A stretch of DNA of 64,000 nt from Nocardioides plantarum (GTDB taxonomy: Bacteria; Actinomycetota; Actinomycetes; Propionibacteriales; Nocardioidaceae), in contig NZ_VDMS01000001.1 of NCBI RefSeq assembly GCF_006346395.1, forward strand, positions 2,046,001-2,110,000, given 5' to 3'. Below, piece after piece: positions 1 to 7,456 of the stretch. The notes under the pieces are model-generated. The model did not search any database. It was given only the letters and a program-made list of their open reading frames with translations, and had not been told where the DNA came from. Positions within the stretch are counted from its first letter, which is position 1. Each line of letters starts with the position of its first letter. The translations under genes were made by a program, and so were the position numbers.

Positions 1-52
1 GGAGGGCCTCGGTGAGGAGGCCCTCGAGCGGGTTGGTGGCGGGGGCGCTCAT
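1..52 (-). CDS. 5' end of an unidentified gene downstream of the sigma factor (partial)
   Basis: An ATG on the minus strand at 52 overlaps the TGA of the upstream sigma-factor gene in an ATGA arrangement, so the two are translationally coupled. Only about 17 codons (beginning MSAPATNPLEGLL) lie in the window. In SigE-family loci the coupled downstream gene is often a membrane or regulatory partner, but nothing here identifies it. Confidence 0.6.
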   Translation of the reverse strand, partial: MSAPATNPLEGLLTEAL

Positions 53-594
53 CGGCCCTCTCCCTTCAGGATCAGCTCGAGCGCGTCGAGCGCGCGCGAG
101 GCGGTGGACTTGACCGAGCCGCGGGAGATCCCGCAGGCCTCGGCGATCTCGGCCTCGGAGAGGCCGGACCAGTAGCGCAGGACGAGCACCTCGCGCTGGC
201 GCGGGGCGAGCCGGTCGAGGCCGGCGAGGACCTCGCGGTGCTCCTCGGCCAGCACCGCGCGGTCGTCGGGCCCCGGTGGCTCGGCCTCGGCGGGCGGCAC
301 GTAGCCCCGCGCCGTACGACGACGCCGCAGCGCCGAGCGGGAGCCGTTGACCACCGACGTGCGCAGGTAGCCCAGCGCGGCGTGGGGTTCGCGGACCTGG
401 TGGAGCCGTCCCGCGAGGGAGGCGAACGCGTCCTGCACGACGTCCTCGGCCGAGGCCCGGTCGTCGACGAGCAGGAGGGCGAGGCGCACGAGCGAGAGCC
501 GGTGCGCGGCGTACAGCTCGGCCAGGTCGTCGGCCGTGAGGCCCCGCCGTCCGGGCCTGCTGGTGATCCCCGAGAGATCCGTGGTGGTGGTCAT
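49..594 (-). CDS. SigE-family ECF RNA polymerase sigma factor
   Basis: A 181-aa sigma-70 family factor that would direct RNA polymerase to a small stress or secretion regulon. Region 2 lies at roughly residues 20-90 (LYAAHR, DDRASAEDVVQDAF). Region 4 lies at about residues 115-175 (LDRLAPRQREVLVLRYW, then the helix-turn-helix EIAEACGISRGSVKS). The length and the spacing of the two regions fit the actinobacterial SigE-like subfamily. The ATG at 594 is chosen because residues before it are low-complexity and lack sigma homology. The TGA overlaps the next gene's ATG by 4 nt, so a partner or anti-sigma role for that gene is plausible. A divergent gene starts 55 nt away at 650. Confidence 0.88.
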   Translation of the reverse strand: MTTTTDLSGITSRPGRRGLTADDLAELYAAHRLSLVRLALLLVDDRASAEDVVQDAFASLAGRLHQVREPHAALGYLRTSVVNGSRSALRRRRTARGYVPPAEAEPPGPDDRAVLAEEHREVLAGLDRLAPRQREVLVLRYWSGLSEAEIAEACGISRGSVKSTASRALDALELILKGEGR

Positions 595-649
595 GCCCAC
601 TGAGACGCCTCGGGGTGCTGTCGGTTGTCTCGCGCGGTTGACTGGCCTC

Positions 650-1048
650 ATGACGACCCCCGCGCCCGTCCTCGCCTGGCACGACATCGCCCGCACCCGC
701 GACCCCGCGGGCCTCGACGCCCTCCTCGCCGACGACTGCGTGTTCCGCTCGCCGGCGGTGCACACGCCGCAGGAGGGCAAGGCCGTGACGACGGCCTACC
801 TGCGCGCGGCGATGGTGGTGCTCGGCCCGACCCTGCGCTACCTCGACGAGTGGTACGCCGGCGATGACGACGGGGGCTCCGCAGTCCTGGAGTTCGAGTG
901 CGAGGTCGACGGCAGGGCCGTGCACGGCGTCGACATGCTGCGCTGGGGCAGCGGCGGCCGGCTGACGTCGTTCACGGTGATGGTGCGGCCGGTCAAGGGG
1001 CTCGAGGCGGTCATCGCCGGCATGGGCGCCGAGCTCATGAGGGGCTGA
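650..1048 (+). CDS. SnoaL/NTF2-like small protein
   Basis: A 132-aa cytoplasmic protein resembling the nuclear transport factor 2/SnoaL fold: an N-terminal helix (WHDIARTRDPAGLDALLADD), a pattern of alternating beta strands (LEFECEVDGRAVHGVDML) and a closing strand (RLTSFTVMVRP). Proteins of this family are small cyclases, isomerases or ligand-binding partners, and the substrate cannot be told from sequence. The ATG at 650 is preferred to an upstream in-frame ATG that would run into the divergent sigma promoter. The stop is 4 nt before the dehalogenase-like gene, so the two are probably one operon. Confidence 0.72.
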   Translation: MTTPAPVLAWHDIARTRDPAGLDALLADDCVFRSPAVHTPQEGKAVTTAYLRAAMVVLGPTLRYLDEWYAGDDDGGSAVLEFECEVDGRAVHGVDMLRWGSGGRLTSFTVMVRPVKGLEAVIAGMGAELMRG

Positions 1049-1052
1049 GGAC

Positions 1053-1937
1053 GTGGTCCTCGGGGACTTCGACGAGGTCGACACCGAGGTCGACGACGTG
1101 CGCATCCACGCCCGCGTGGGTGGCTCGGGCCCGCCGGTGCTGCTGCTCCACGGCTACCCGCAGACCTCGGCGATGTGGCACCGGGTCGCCCCCGGGCTCG
1201 CCGAGACGCACACCGTGGTCGCGCCCGACCTGCGTGGCTACGGGCGTTCCGACCGACCGGCATCGACCGGCGACCACGCGTCGTACGGCAAGCGGGCGAT
1301 GGCCGCCGACCAGGCCGGGCTCATGCGTGCCCTGGGCCACGAGCAGTACGCCGTCGTCGGCCACGACCGCGGCGCGCGCGTGGCGCACCGGTTGGTGCTC
1401 GACCATCCCGACGCGGTCACCCAGGCTGCCGTGCTCGACATCGCACCCACGCGGCACGTGCTGGCCCACGTCGACCTGTTGCTCGCACGCGTCTACGACC
1501 ACTGGTTCTTCCTCGCCCAGGACAACGACCTGCCCGAGGTGCTCATCGGCGGTGCCCCCGAGCACTGGCTGCGCACCAAGCTGGGCCAATGGTCGGGCCC
1601 CGGCGCGGTCTTCGACGAGGCGGCCGTGCGTGAGTACGTCGACTGCTTCGACGCCGACTCGATCCGCGGCTCGACCGACGACTACCGCGCCGGCGCGACG
1701 ATCGACCTGGTCGACGACGAGGCCAGCCACGTCGCCGGTGACCGGATCGGCTGCCCGCTGCTGGTGCTCTGGGGAGACGCAGGGTTCGTCGGCCTGGCCT
1801 ACGACCCGCTCGCGGTCTGGCGGGAGTACGCCGAGCACGACGACCTGGTGAGTGGGCAGGCCCTGCCCGGCGGGCACTTCCTTCCCGAGGAGGCACCGGC
1901 CGAGACGCTGGCCGCGCTGCGCGCGTTCCTGGCGTGA
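1053..1937 (+). CDS. Haloacetate (fluoroacetate) dehalogenase-like alpha/beta hydrolase
   Basis: A 294-aa alpha/beta hydrolase closely patterned on fluoroacetate/haloacetate dehalogenases, which hydrolyse a carbon-halogen bond to glycolate plus halide. Visible are the oxyanion segment HGYPQTSAMWHR, DLRGYGRSD, the nucleophile elbow GHDRGARVAHRL (Asp nucleophile), LDIAPT, the halide-pocket His-Trp in YDHWFFLAQ, the pocket Tyr in DDYRAGA, and the catalytic His in GGHFLPEEAP. That set separates it from epoxide hydrolases, which lack the His-Trp pair. The start is GTG, 4 nt after the SnoaL-like stop. Substrate range (fluoro-, chloro- or another haloacid) is inference. Confidence 0.8.
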   Translation: MVLGDFDEVDTEVDDVRIHARVGGSGPPVLLLHGYPQTSAMWHRVAPGLAETHTVVAPDLRGYGRSDRPASTGDHASYGKRAMAADQAGLMRALGHEQYAVVGHDRGARVAHRLVLDHPDAVTQAAVLDIAPTRHVLAHVDLLLARVYDHWFFLAQDNDLPEVLIGGAPEHWLRTKLGQWSGPGAVFDEAAVREYVDCFDADSIRGSTDDYRAGATIDLVDDEASHVAGDRIGCPLLVLWGDAGFVGLAYDPLAVWREYAEHDDLVSGQALPGGHFLPEEAPAETLAALRAFLA

Positions 1938-1944
1938 GCCCGGT

Positions 1945-1969
1945 CCACCACCTGAGCTCGAGGTGGTGG
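1945..1969. terminator. Bidirectional hairpin between convergent genes
   Basis: A perfect 9-bp stem (CCACCACCT / AGGTGGTGG) with a 7-nt loop starts 8 nt after the dehalogenase stop and precedes the end of the convergent kinase gene. There is no U-tract, which is usual for high-GC actinobacterial terminators. Confidence 0.6.
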
Positions 1970-2020
1970 GCGTAGACCACGAAGCCGAGCGGTGCTCGAC
2001 GATCAAGCCGGACGAGGCGA

Positions 2021-2995
2021 TCAGGACCCGGCGCAGGACACCGCTGCGAACCGCCATCCGGTCGGGTCGGCGCCCGACGGCACCATCCGCAGGGACTCCC
2101 ACAGCACCAGGGCCGGCCACCAGGCGGCCTCGCTCGCCGTCAACGGCCGGACGGACTCGTAGCCCTCGAGGAGCTGCGCGCGGACCTCGGCCGTGACGGG
2201 ACCCCAGTCGTGGAACCGGGTCCCCAGCAGGACGGCGGACCGCGCCAGCTCGGCGACGCGGTGGTCGAACCTCGCCTCCTCGAAGTCGAGGACGGCGGCG
2301 ACCTCGCCTCCGGCACACAGCAGGTTGGCCGAGCGGACGTCGCCGTGGACCAGCTGGACGGGAGGCGGGTCCGGTGGCGCGTCCGCCACGGAGCGTCGTA
2401 GCACCGCCTGCGCCTCGGGAGGGAGGTGCGCGGGTACCGCGTCGAGCCACGCCCCGACCCGGGCCGCCAGGGGCTCGTGGACCGGCGCGGCGGGGTACCG
2501 GTCGGCCTCGGGCCAGCGCGCGAGGGCGTCGTGCAGCCGGGCCAGGGTCGCACCGGCCGCCCGGACCTGCTGCGCGTCGGCGGGGTCGAGCAGGTCGCCG
2601 TCGACCTGGCGTTGGAGGCCGAGCGAGACGCCGTCGAGCTCGGCGTGGAGGTCGCCGCTCGGCGTGGGTACCGGCGCCGAGACGGGGATCCCCTCCGCGT
2701 GGAGCCACGCCGTGAGACGCGCGAGGGCAGCGAGCTGCGCGAAGCGCTCGGCCGCGACCGACCACTTGGCGATCATCGGGCCGGACGACGTCTCGACCCA
2801 GGCCAGGGCGTTGGCGTAGCTGATGACGATGCGCTCGCACGACTCGACCCGGAGGTCCCATCGGCCGTCGAGCGTCGCCGTCACCCAGGCCACCGCGGCC
2901 CCGGGGGCGTCGAACCCGAACCGGGTGCGCAGCGCCTCACCGGGGTCGCTCGACTCCCACAGCATCTCCACCCGCGGCGACCCGGCCTGCGTCAT
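2021..2995 (-). CDS. APH-family phosphotransferase (aminoglycoside/choline kinase fold)
   Basis: A 324-aa kinase of the aminoglycoside phosphotransferase superfamily. The Brenner motif is intact (VHGDVRSANLLC, H-x-D-x4-N, about residue 220) and is followed by the metal-binding LDFEEARFDHRV. The N-terminal lobe includes PMIAKWS, where the Lys is the likely ATP contact. Substrates of the family include aminoglycosides, choline, homoserine and fructosamines, and nothing here singles one out. The ATG at 2995 is the first plausible start. The open frame continues upstream only into repeat DNA. It is monocistronic and convergent with the dehalogenase gene. Confidence 0.8.
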   Translation of the reverse strand: MTQAGSPRVEMLWESSDPGEALRTRFGFDAPGAAVAWVTATLDGRWDLRVESCERIVISYANALAWVETSSGPMIAKWSVAAERFAQLAALARLTAWLHAEGIPVSAPVPTPSGDLHAELDGVSLGLQRQVDGDLLDPADAQQVRAAGATLARLHDALARWPEADRYPAAPVHEPLAARVGAWLDAVPAHLPPEAQAVLRRSVADAPPDPPPVQLVHGDVRSANLLCAGGEVAAVLDFEEARFDHRVAELARSAVLLGTRFHDWGPVTAEVRAQLLEGYESVRPLTASEAAWWPALVLWESLRMVPSGADPTGWRFAAVSCAGS

Positions 2996-3066
2996 GCGGC
3001 GAGTCCACCACACACGACGAGCCGACCCGGTACGCCGCCCCGGCCCCACCCCCGCCAACGCCGGCT

Positions 3067-3113
3067 GAGGTGCGAGGAGCCCCAGCGACGAGCCTCGAAG
3101 CCACCGCAGCCGA
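3067..3113 (-). repeat. Dispersed 47-nt repeat, copy 1
   Basis: On the minus strand it begins TCGGCTGCGGTGG and ends CTCCTCGCACCTC. It differs from copy 2 at 4 of 47 positions. The leading 19-nt core (TCGGCTGCGGTGGYYTCGA) recurs at 22683 and 28621. Confidence 0.8.
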
Positions 3114-3144
3114 TCCGCTGGCTCCCCCCACTCCCACGTCGGTC

Positions 3145-3191
3145 GAGGTGCGAGGAGCGCTAGCGACGAGCCTCGAGACCACCGCAGCCGA
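3145..3191 (-). repeat. Dispersed 47-nt repeat, copy 2
   Basis: A direct repeat of the 3067-3113 element with the same orientation and length, 31 nt further on. Internally GCTCGTCGCTAGCG is partly self-complementary, suggesting a REP-like extragenic element. Confidence 0.8.
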
Positions 3192-3221
3192 CAGTCCCCA
3201 CCCGACCCGGGGCTGTGGAAA

Positions 3222-3281
3222 CAACCACGAGTCATCCACAGGAAGCGGACGCGGCCGGGTTGTCCACAACCCCCGTGGTTG
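3222..3281. promoter_or_regulatory. DnaA-box-like pair inside an 8-bp inverted repeat
   Basis: TCATCCACA (3232-3240) and TTGTCCACA (3260-3268) match the actinobacterial DnaA-box pattern at eight and nine of nine positions. The flanking CAACCACG (3222-3229) and CGTGGTTG (3274-3281) are perfect inverted repeats. The block lies 50 nt before the HNH start. Whether DnaA binds is untested. Confidence 0.4.
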
Positions 3282-3330
3282 AGCGGGAAAGTCGATCAGG
3301 ACTGTCAGTGGTCGGTGCTGGAATACTCCT

Positions 3331-4566
3331 ATGGCCCAGCACACCGACACCCCCGGATCGGGACACCCGATCGAGGCGTTCCTGTGCACGGTGCTCGACG
3401 AGCTGAAGGGTCTGGCCGACGTCCCGACCTGGTCCATGGACGCCACCACGACCACCCGAGTGGTGGGTCTGAGTGCCCGGGCCGCCGCCGGTGTGGCCGA
3501 GCTCGAAGCCCGCACGATCAGGCAGGCCGAGGTCCTGGACCTGCCCGGCCAGACGCAGTGTCGCAACGTGGGCCGCTGGGTCCAGCAGACCACGGGCGTC
3601 ACCCGCCGCACCGCCAGGACCAAGACCAGGCTCGCCGAGGCCCTGGCTGATCTGGAGCCGACGCGTACGGCGACCGCTCGTGGCGAGATCCACGCCGAGC
3701 AGGCCCAGGCCATCGCCAACCATGTCGCGGTGTTGGACGACGAGAAGGTCTCGGCCCACGACCAGGCCCGCGCCGAGACCTTCCTCCTCGAGGAGGCCAG
3801 GCACGGTCACGACGCCGACGACCTCGTGGCGATGGGTCACGCGATCTGGGAACGCCTGGACCCCGAGGGCGCCGACGAACGCGAAGCCAAAGCCCTCGAA
3901 GCCCAGGAAGAACGCGCCCGGCGCAGGACCCGACTCACCATGGGCGACGACGGTGACGGGTTGACCCACGGCCGATTCAGCATCCCCACCGCCGCGGCTG
4001 ATGCGTTCACCAAGCACCTGCACGCCCTGGCCGCCCCCAAGCACGTCCGCGCCGAACACGGGCCCGGGTCCTACGACTGGCAGAGACCCTCAGCCGAACG
4101 CCTCGGCCAGGCGTTCGTGGACTGGATCGAGACCTACGACCCAGCCCAGCTACCCAAGATCGGCGGCCTGTCCGCCACCGTGATCGCCATCGGCGACTAC
4201 GACCTCCTCCAAGGCAAGCTCAAGGCCGCCCAGCTGGAGACCGGCACCAAGATCAGCCCCACCCAATACCTCCGCCTGGCCTGCGGCGCCGGGATCATCC
4301 CCGCCTGGATGAACGCATCCGGCGAAGTCCTCGCCCTGGGTAGGAAGCACAGGTTCCACACCCCCGCCCAACGCCTCGCCGCGATCGTCGAGCAACGCCA
4401 CTGCCAACACCACAGTGGCTGCGACGTCCCCGGCTACCTGTGCCACGCCCACCACGACATCCCCTGGGCCCAGGGCGGCGGCACCGACCTCAGGACCACC
4501 ACCCTCTACTGCCCATACCACCACACCCGCGTCCACCAACCCGGCCACGACCCCACCCGCACCTGA
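3331..4566 (+). CDS. DUF222/13E12-family HNH endonuclease-type protein
   Basis: A 411-aa protein with an N-terminal DUF222 region (about residues 10-300; VVGLSARAAAGVAELEAR, GWxxQTTGVTRRTA-like segment) and a C-terminal HNH nuclease module (about 340-405). The module has the Cys pair CDVPGYLC, the HHDIPWAQGGGTD core and the second pair CPYHH. Actinobacterial genomes carry many paralogues of this family, related to the mycobacterial REP13E12 repeat proteins. Their role is unproven, although nuclease or recombination functions are assumed. All metal and catalytic His/Cys positions are present, so this copy looks intact. ATG start at 3331. Confidence 0.88.
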   Translation: MAQHTDTPGSGHPIEAFLCTVLDELKGLADVPTWSMDATTTTRVVGLSARAAAGVAELEARTIRQAEVLDLPGQTQCRNVGRWVQQTTGVTRRTARTKTRLAEALADLEPTRTATARGEIHAEQAQAIANHVAVLDDEKVSAHDQARAETFLLEEARHGHDADDLVAMGHAIWERLDPEGADEREAKALEAQEERARRRTRLTMGDDGDGLTHGRFSIPTAAADAFTKHLHALAAPKHVRAEHGPGSYDWQRPSAERLGQAFVDWIETYDPAQLPKIGGLSATVIAIGDYDLLQGKLKAAQLETGTKISPTQYLRLACGAGIIPAWMNASGEVLALGRKHRFHTPAQRLAAIVEQRHCQHHSGCDVPGYLCHAHHDIPWAQGGGTDLRTTTLYCPYHHTRVHQPGHDPTRT

Positions 4567-4691
4567 CACGGCACGCTCCGACGCCCGACCACTCGGCCAG
4601 TCCACGTACCCCCGTCCGCATCGATTCGTCTGGCGCGCCTGGCCCAGGGGCGGCCCTGCGCGTCATGCCCTCGACGACCAGGCCGGGCCGG

Positions 4692-5390
4692 TCAGAATCC
4701 TCCGCAGGCATCCGTGACCGTCTGGACCCACGACTTCGGGTCCGTGAACCAGAAGTCGTGCGGCACCCCGGGCACGACCGAGAACCGGCCGTCGGGCACC
4801 AGGTTCGCGAGCTGCACCAGAGGCCAGGACGGACGGATGTCCTTCTCAGCGGCGATGAAGTGCATCGGCACCGTGCAGTCAGCGACGTCGCGCCAGAGGT
4901 GCGGCCCATGGATCCACTCGGTGAACGACCCGCTGAGCGAGGTCCACACCTCATCGACGAGATCGATCGCGACCACCGGCTCCTGCGCCTTCCCAGCCTC
5001 GTAGGTCTCCGACCACGTCCGGTCTCGATGCAGGCCCTTCCCCGCGACGCCGACCACCGCCCGTACGACGTCGGGATGCTCGAGGGCGTAGCGGACCGCG
5101 AGGTCGCTGCCCCACGAGTGTCCGAGCACGATCCAGGCAGACACCCCCACGGCCTCGCGGACGGCCTCGAGGTCGGCGACGGCGCGTTCCATGTCGTGTG
5201 GCCCGCCACCCGAACGGCCGACTCCACGGGGCTCCGGATACCAGGAACGGTGGCCCACCGGAGCGAGCTCATCGCGTTCCAGGTAGTGCACGCAGCCGGG
5301 TCCGCCACTCAGCACCACCACGTCCGGCCCGCGGCCGGTGCACCCGACGTGGAGTGCGGCGCCCTCGACCTCGACGACCTGTGACTCCAC
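4692..5390 (-). CDS. Alpha/beta hydrolase (proline iminopeptidase-like)
   Basis: A 232-aa serine hydrolase with an oxyanion loop (VVLSGGPGC), nucleophile elbow GHSWGSDLA, an acidic residue in AAEKDIRPS and a C-terminal catalytic His in GVPHDFWF. The HGGPG-like loop resembles proline iminopeptidases, but the protein is shorter than those (about 300 aa) because the cap domain is small. Substrate is unknown. The GTG start at 5390 is supported by a TAGCGT -10 element placed exactly 6 nt upstream, so the mRNA is probably leaderless. Confidence 0.78.
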   Translation of the reverse strand: MESQVVEVEGAALHVGCTGRGPDVVVLSGGPGCVHYLERDELAPVGHRSWYPEPRGVGRSGGGPHDMERAVADLEAVREAVGVSAWIVLGHSWGSDLAVRYALEHPDVVRAVVGVAGKGLHRDRTWSETYEAGKAQEPVVAIDLVDEVWTSLSGSFTEWIHGPHLWRDVADCTVPMHFIAAEKDIRPSWPLVQLANLVPDGRFSVVPGVPHDFWFTDPKSWVQTVTDACGGF

Positions 5391-5396
5391 CTCGGC

Positions 5397-5402
5397 ACGC
5401 TA
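5397..5402 (-). promoter_or_regulatory. Leaderless -10 element (TAGCGT) for the 4692-5390 hydrolase
   Basis: TAGCGT on the minus strand, 6 nt before the GTG at 5390. There is no Shine-Dalgarno-like sequence between. Confidence 0.55.
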
Positions 5403-5468
5403 ACAAGGCGGGCGACGGACGTCGCTGGAACCGCCCGTCGGAGGCAGCAGCGCTCCCGGAGCGCGGGG

Positions 5469-6164
5469 TCAGCTCGGCTCGCGTCCCTGCCACGTGGTCA
5501 GGCACGCCCGGTTGCCCTGCGGGTCGGCCAGCACCCAGAACGCCGGCGCAGCGCTGTCGTCGACGAGCGTCCCGCCGGCCGCGATCGCGGCGGCGATCCG
5601 GTCCTCGACGACCTCGGGCGGGATCCGCAGGTCGAGGTGCCAGCGCTGCCGCGGGACGTCGTGGGGGCCGGTGGGCTGGAACCAGATCGTCGGCCACCGC
5701 CCGGTGCGGTCGCGGAGCTGGAGCTCGCCCCAGGCCTCGACGGTGTCGTAGTCGAGCAGGGCCGCCCAGAACGGCCTGATCGCTGCCTCGTCGACCGTGT
5801 CGAGGCCGAGCTCGAGCACGCTCGTGCGCTCCGGGTGCGCCGTGACCGCGGCGGCTCGGGCCAGCTCACTGATGGCCCGGGCCAGGGCCACGTCGCGCGA
5901 GGTCACCCCGCCGACGTCGTGGCTGATCAGCCGGACGTCGAGCCGCCCGTCGGCCAGGTCGAGGTCGGGGTAGTGGCCCAGCTGCTCGGCGGCCAGGGCG
6001 ATCGCGTCGACCAGCCTGACTGCCGTGCCGAAGTCGCCGGTGTCGAAGCTGGCGTGGAGGCGGTCGATCAGCATCCGCCAGTCGGGCAGCTGCTCGCCGT
6101 CCAGCTCCTGCTCGGTCAGGATGCGCCTCGGATCGGGCCCGGTCTCGTCGCTCACTCGGGTCAT
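5469..6164 (-). CDS. Pterin-4a-carbinolamine dehydratase-like/VOC fusion protein
   Basis: A 231-aa two-domain protein. Residues about 20-100 resemble pterin-4a-carbinolamine dehydratase: DWRMLIDRLHASFDTGDF, then LGHYPDLDL and RLISHDVGGVTSRDV. Residues about 110-228 form a glyoxalase-like VOC half (VLELGLDTVDEAAIRPFW; RQRWHLDLRIP; FWVLADPQGNRACLTT). The dehydratase catalytic motif is normally His-His-Pro; here it is His-Tyr-Pro, so pterin activity is doubtful. The combination is seen in other actinobacterial proteins annotated as VOC family. A good Shine-Dalgarno (AGAAGG) supports the ATG at 6164. Confidence 0.78.
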   Translation of the reverse strand: MTRVSDETGPDPRRILTEQELDGEQLPDWRMLIDRLHASFDTGDFGTAVRLVDAIALAAEQLGHYPDLDLADGRLDVRLISHDVGGVTSRDVALARAISELARAAAVTAHPERTSVLELGLDTVDEAAIRPFWAALLDYDTVEAWGELQLRDRTGRWPTIWFQPTGPHDVPRQRWHLDLRIPPEVVEDRIAAAIAAGGTLVDDSAAPAFWVLADPQGNRACLTTWQGREPS

Positions 6165-6221
6165 CCTTCTCTGTCCGACCGCCTGCCGCCGGGGCTCCCC
6201 CGGACGGGTCGAGCTCGGACG

Positions 6222-6668
6222 CTAGCCGGTCGTCAGCTCGACGGTCTCGGAGGCGTTGAAGAAGGTGACCGCCTGCCCCTCGACCCGGCAGCGCCCCAAC
6301 GCCCGCGCGGCGCCGCCGTCCTCGAACCCGGGGTCGTCCGCTCCGAGGGAGCCCCCGCCTCCGCTGATGGTGTCGCCGTCGTGCAGGAGCGTCCCGTCGC
6401 GCAGCTCGACCGCGCGCTGCCCCTCGTTCCACCGGGTCCCCTGGGGCCAGACGACGGACTCGCCCCCCAGCCGCAGGCACCCGTCGACGAGCTCGAGCTC
6501 GCCGCCCAGCAGGGCCATCAGAGCGATCCCGTCGTCCTCGTTGGCCGCCACCACCGGGCCGTCGACCGCGTACTCGGCCCGCCAGGGCGCCCAGGCCACG
6601 AGGCCCACCAGGAGCGCCGCGACGACGGCGACGGCCACGAGCACACGACTGCGACGAGGGACGACCAC
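6222..6668 (-). CDS. Membrane-anchored hypothetical protein
   Basis: A 148-aa protein with a basic N-terminus (VVVPRRSR) and one strong hydrophobic segment at about residues 9-25. A roughly 120-residue extracytoplasmic domain follows, with strand-like character, a Gly-rich loop (ISGGGGSLG) and two cysteines (GCLRLGG, GRCRVEG) that could pair. No family is recognised. The GTG at 6668 is chosen because it begins just before the membrane segment and a CAGAAT element lies 6 nt upstream. The longer frame overlaps the neighbouring SDR gene. Confidence 0.62.
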   Translation of the reverse strand: MVVPRRSRVLVAVAVVAALLVGLVAWAPWRAEYAVDGPVVAANEDDGIALMALLGGELELVDGCLRLGGESVVWPQGTRWNEGQRAVELRDGTLLHDGDTISGGGGSLGADDPGFEDGGAARALGRCRVEGQAVTFFNASETVELTTG

Positions 6669-6709
6669 CCCGCGATTCTGGCCTGTCCCGCTTCGGCGAT
6701 CCTCAGTGG

Positions 6710-7429
6710 CTACGGCTGGAGCGCGATCCCCGTACGGCGCTCGAGCCGCCCGAGCAGGTCGTCCTGGAACGCCGGGTCCAGCGCCGCGGGGTGCAGCCGC
6801 GAGGCAGCCCGGTGGTACCAGTAGCCGCCGGTGCGGGGCTCGACCTCGCCCTCTCCAGCAGTCGCGAGCCAGACCTGGGTGCGGTGGCCCTCGTCGAGGT
6901 CGTCGGGGGCGCCCGACCCGCCCATCCGGGTCGGTACCCAGCCGGGGTCGACCGCGTGCCAGGCCTCGTCGGGGCGGCGTACGGCGAGCGCCAGGGTGAG
7001 GGCGGTGACCCACAGCTTGCTGTCGGAGTACGACGCCTGGGCCACGTCGGCGGTGAGGTCGGGCGACCCGGAGCGGTGCATGGAGCTGGAGAGCACGACC
7101 GAGGTCCTCGGTCGGCGCAGGAGCGCGGCCAGCACGTAGGGGGCCACCACGTTGACGGGAACGACGTCCGGGCCACGCATCACCCCGGCGTTGTGGACGA
7201 CCGCGTCGAACGTCCCCGTCTCGTTGAGGTCGTCGGCCAGCCGGACGACGGCATCGAGGTCGGCCAGGTCGGCCTCGACCGCGCTGGTGACCCGGTCGAG
7301 CACGTCGGCGTCCTCGACCCGCTCGAGCCGGCGCGCGTGCAGGACGACCTCGTGGCCGTCATCGAGCAGGGCCCGGGCCGTGGCCAGGCCGAGCCCGGTC
7401 GACGCGCCGGTCACCAGGACGAGGGACAT
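6710..7429 (-). CDS. Short-chain dehydrogenase/reductase
   Basis: A 239-aa classical-type SDR. It has the Rossmann motif TGASTGLG near the N-terminus, the NAG motif in VVHNAGVM, the catalytic Ser in VVLSSSMHRSG, and YSDSK providing the Tyr-x3-Lys pair. The C-terminal segment (PGWVPTRMGG) is the usual SDR Pro-Gly loop. It would use NAD(P)H to act on an unknown carbonyl or alcohol. It ends 41 nt before the start of the membrane protein gene and starts 27 nt after the flavin oxidoreductase stop on the same strand, so cotranscription is possible. Confidence 0.86.
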   Translation of the reverse strand: MSLVLVTGASTGLGLATARALLDDGHEVVLHARRLERVEDADVLDRVTSAVEADLADLDAVVRLADDLNETGTFDAVVHNAGVMRGPDVVPVNVVAPYVLAALLRRPRTSVVLSSSMHRSGSPDLTADVAQASYSDSKLWVTALTLALAVRRPDEAWHAVDPGWVPTRMGGSGAPDDLDEGHRTQVWLATAGEGEVEPRTGGYWYHRAASRLHPAALDPAFQDDLLGRLERRTGIALQP

Positions 7430-7456
7430 GGCGCCATCATGTCCGGTTCCCCCACG

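Larger units (their letters stand above)
2996..3330. other. Intergenic region with dispersed repeats and DnaA-box-like sites
   Basis: No gene is supported here. The stretch holds two copies of a 47-nt dispersed repeat (3067-3113 and 3145-3191), then a short block with two DnaA-box-like nonamers enclosed by an 8-bp inverted repeat, then the start of the HNH gene. Confidence 0.7.
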
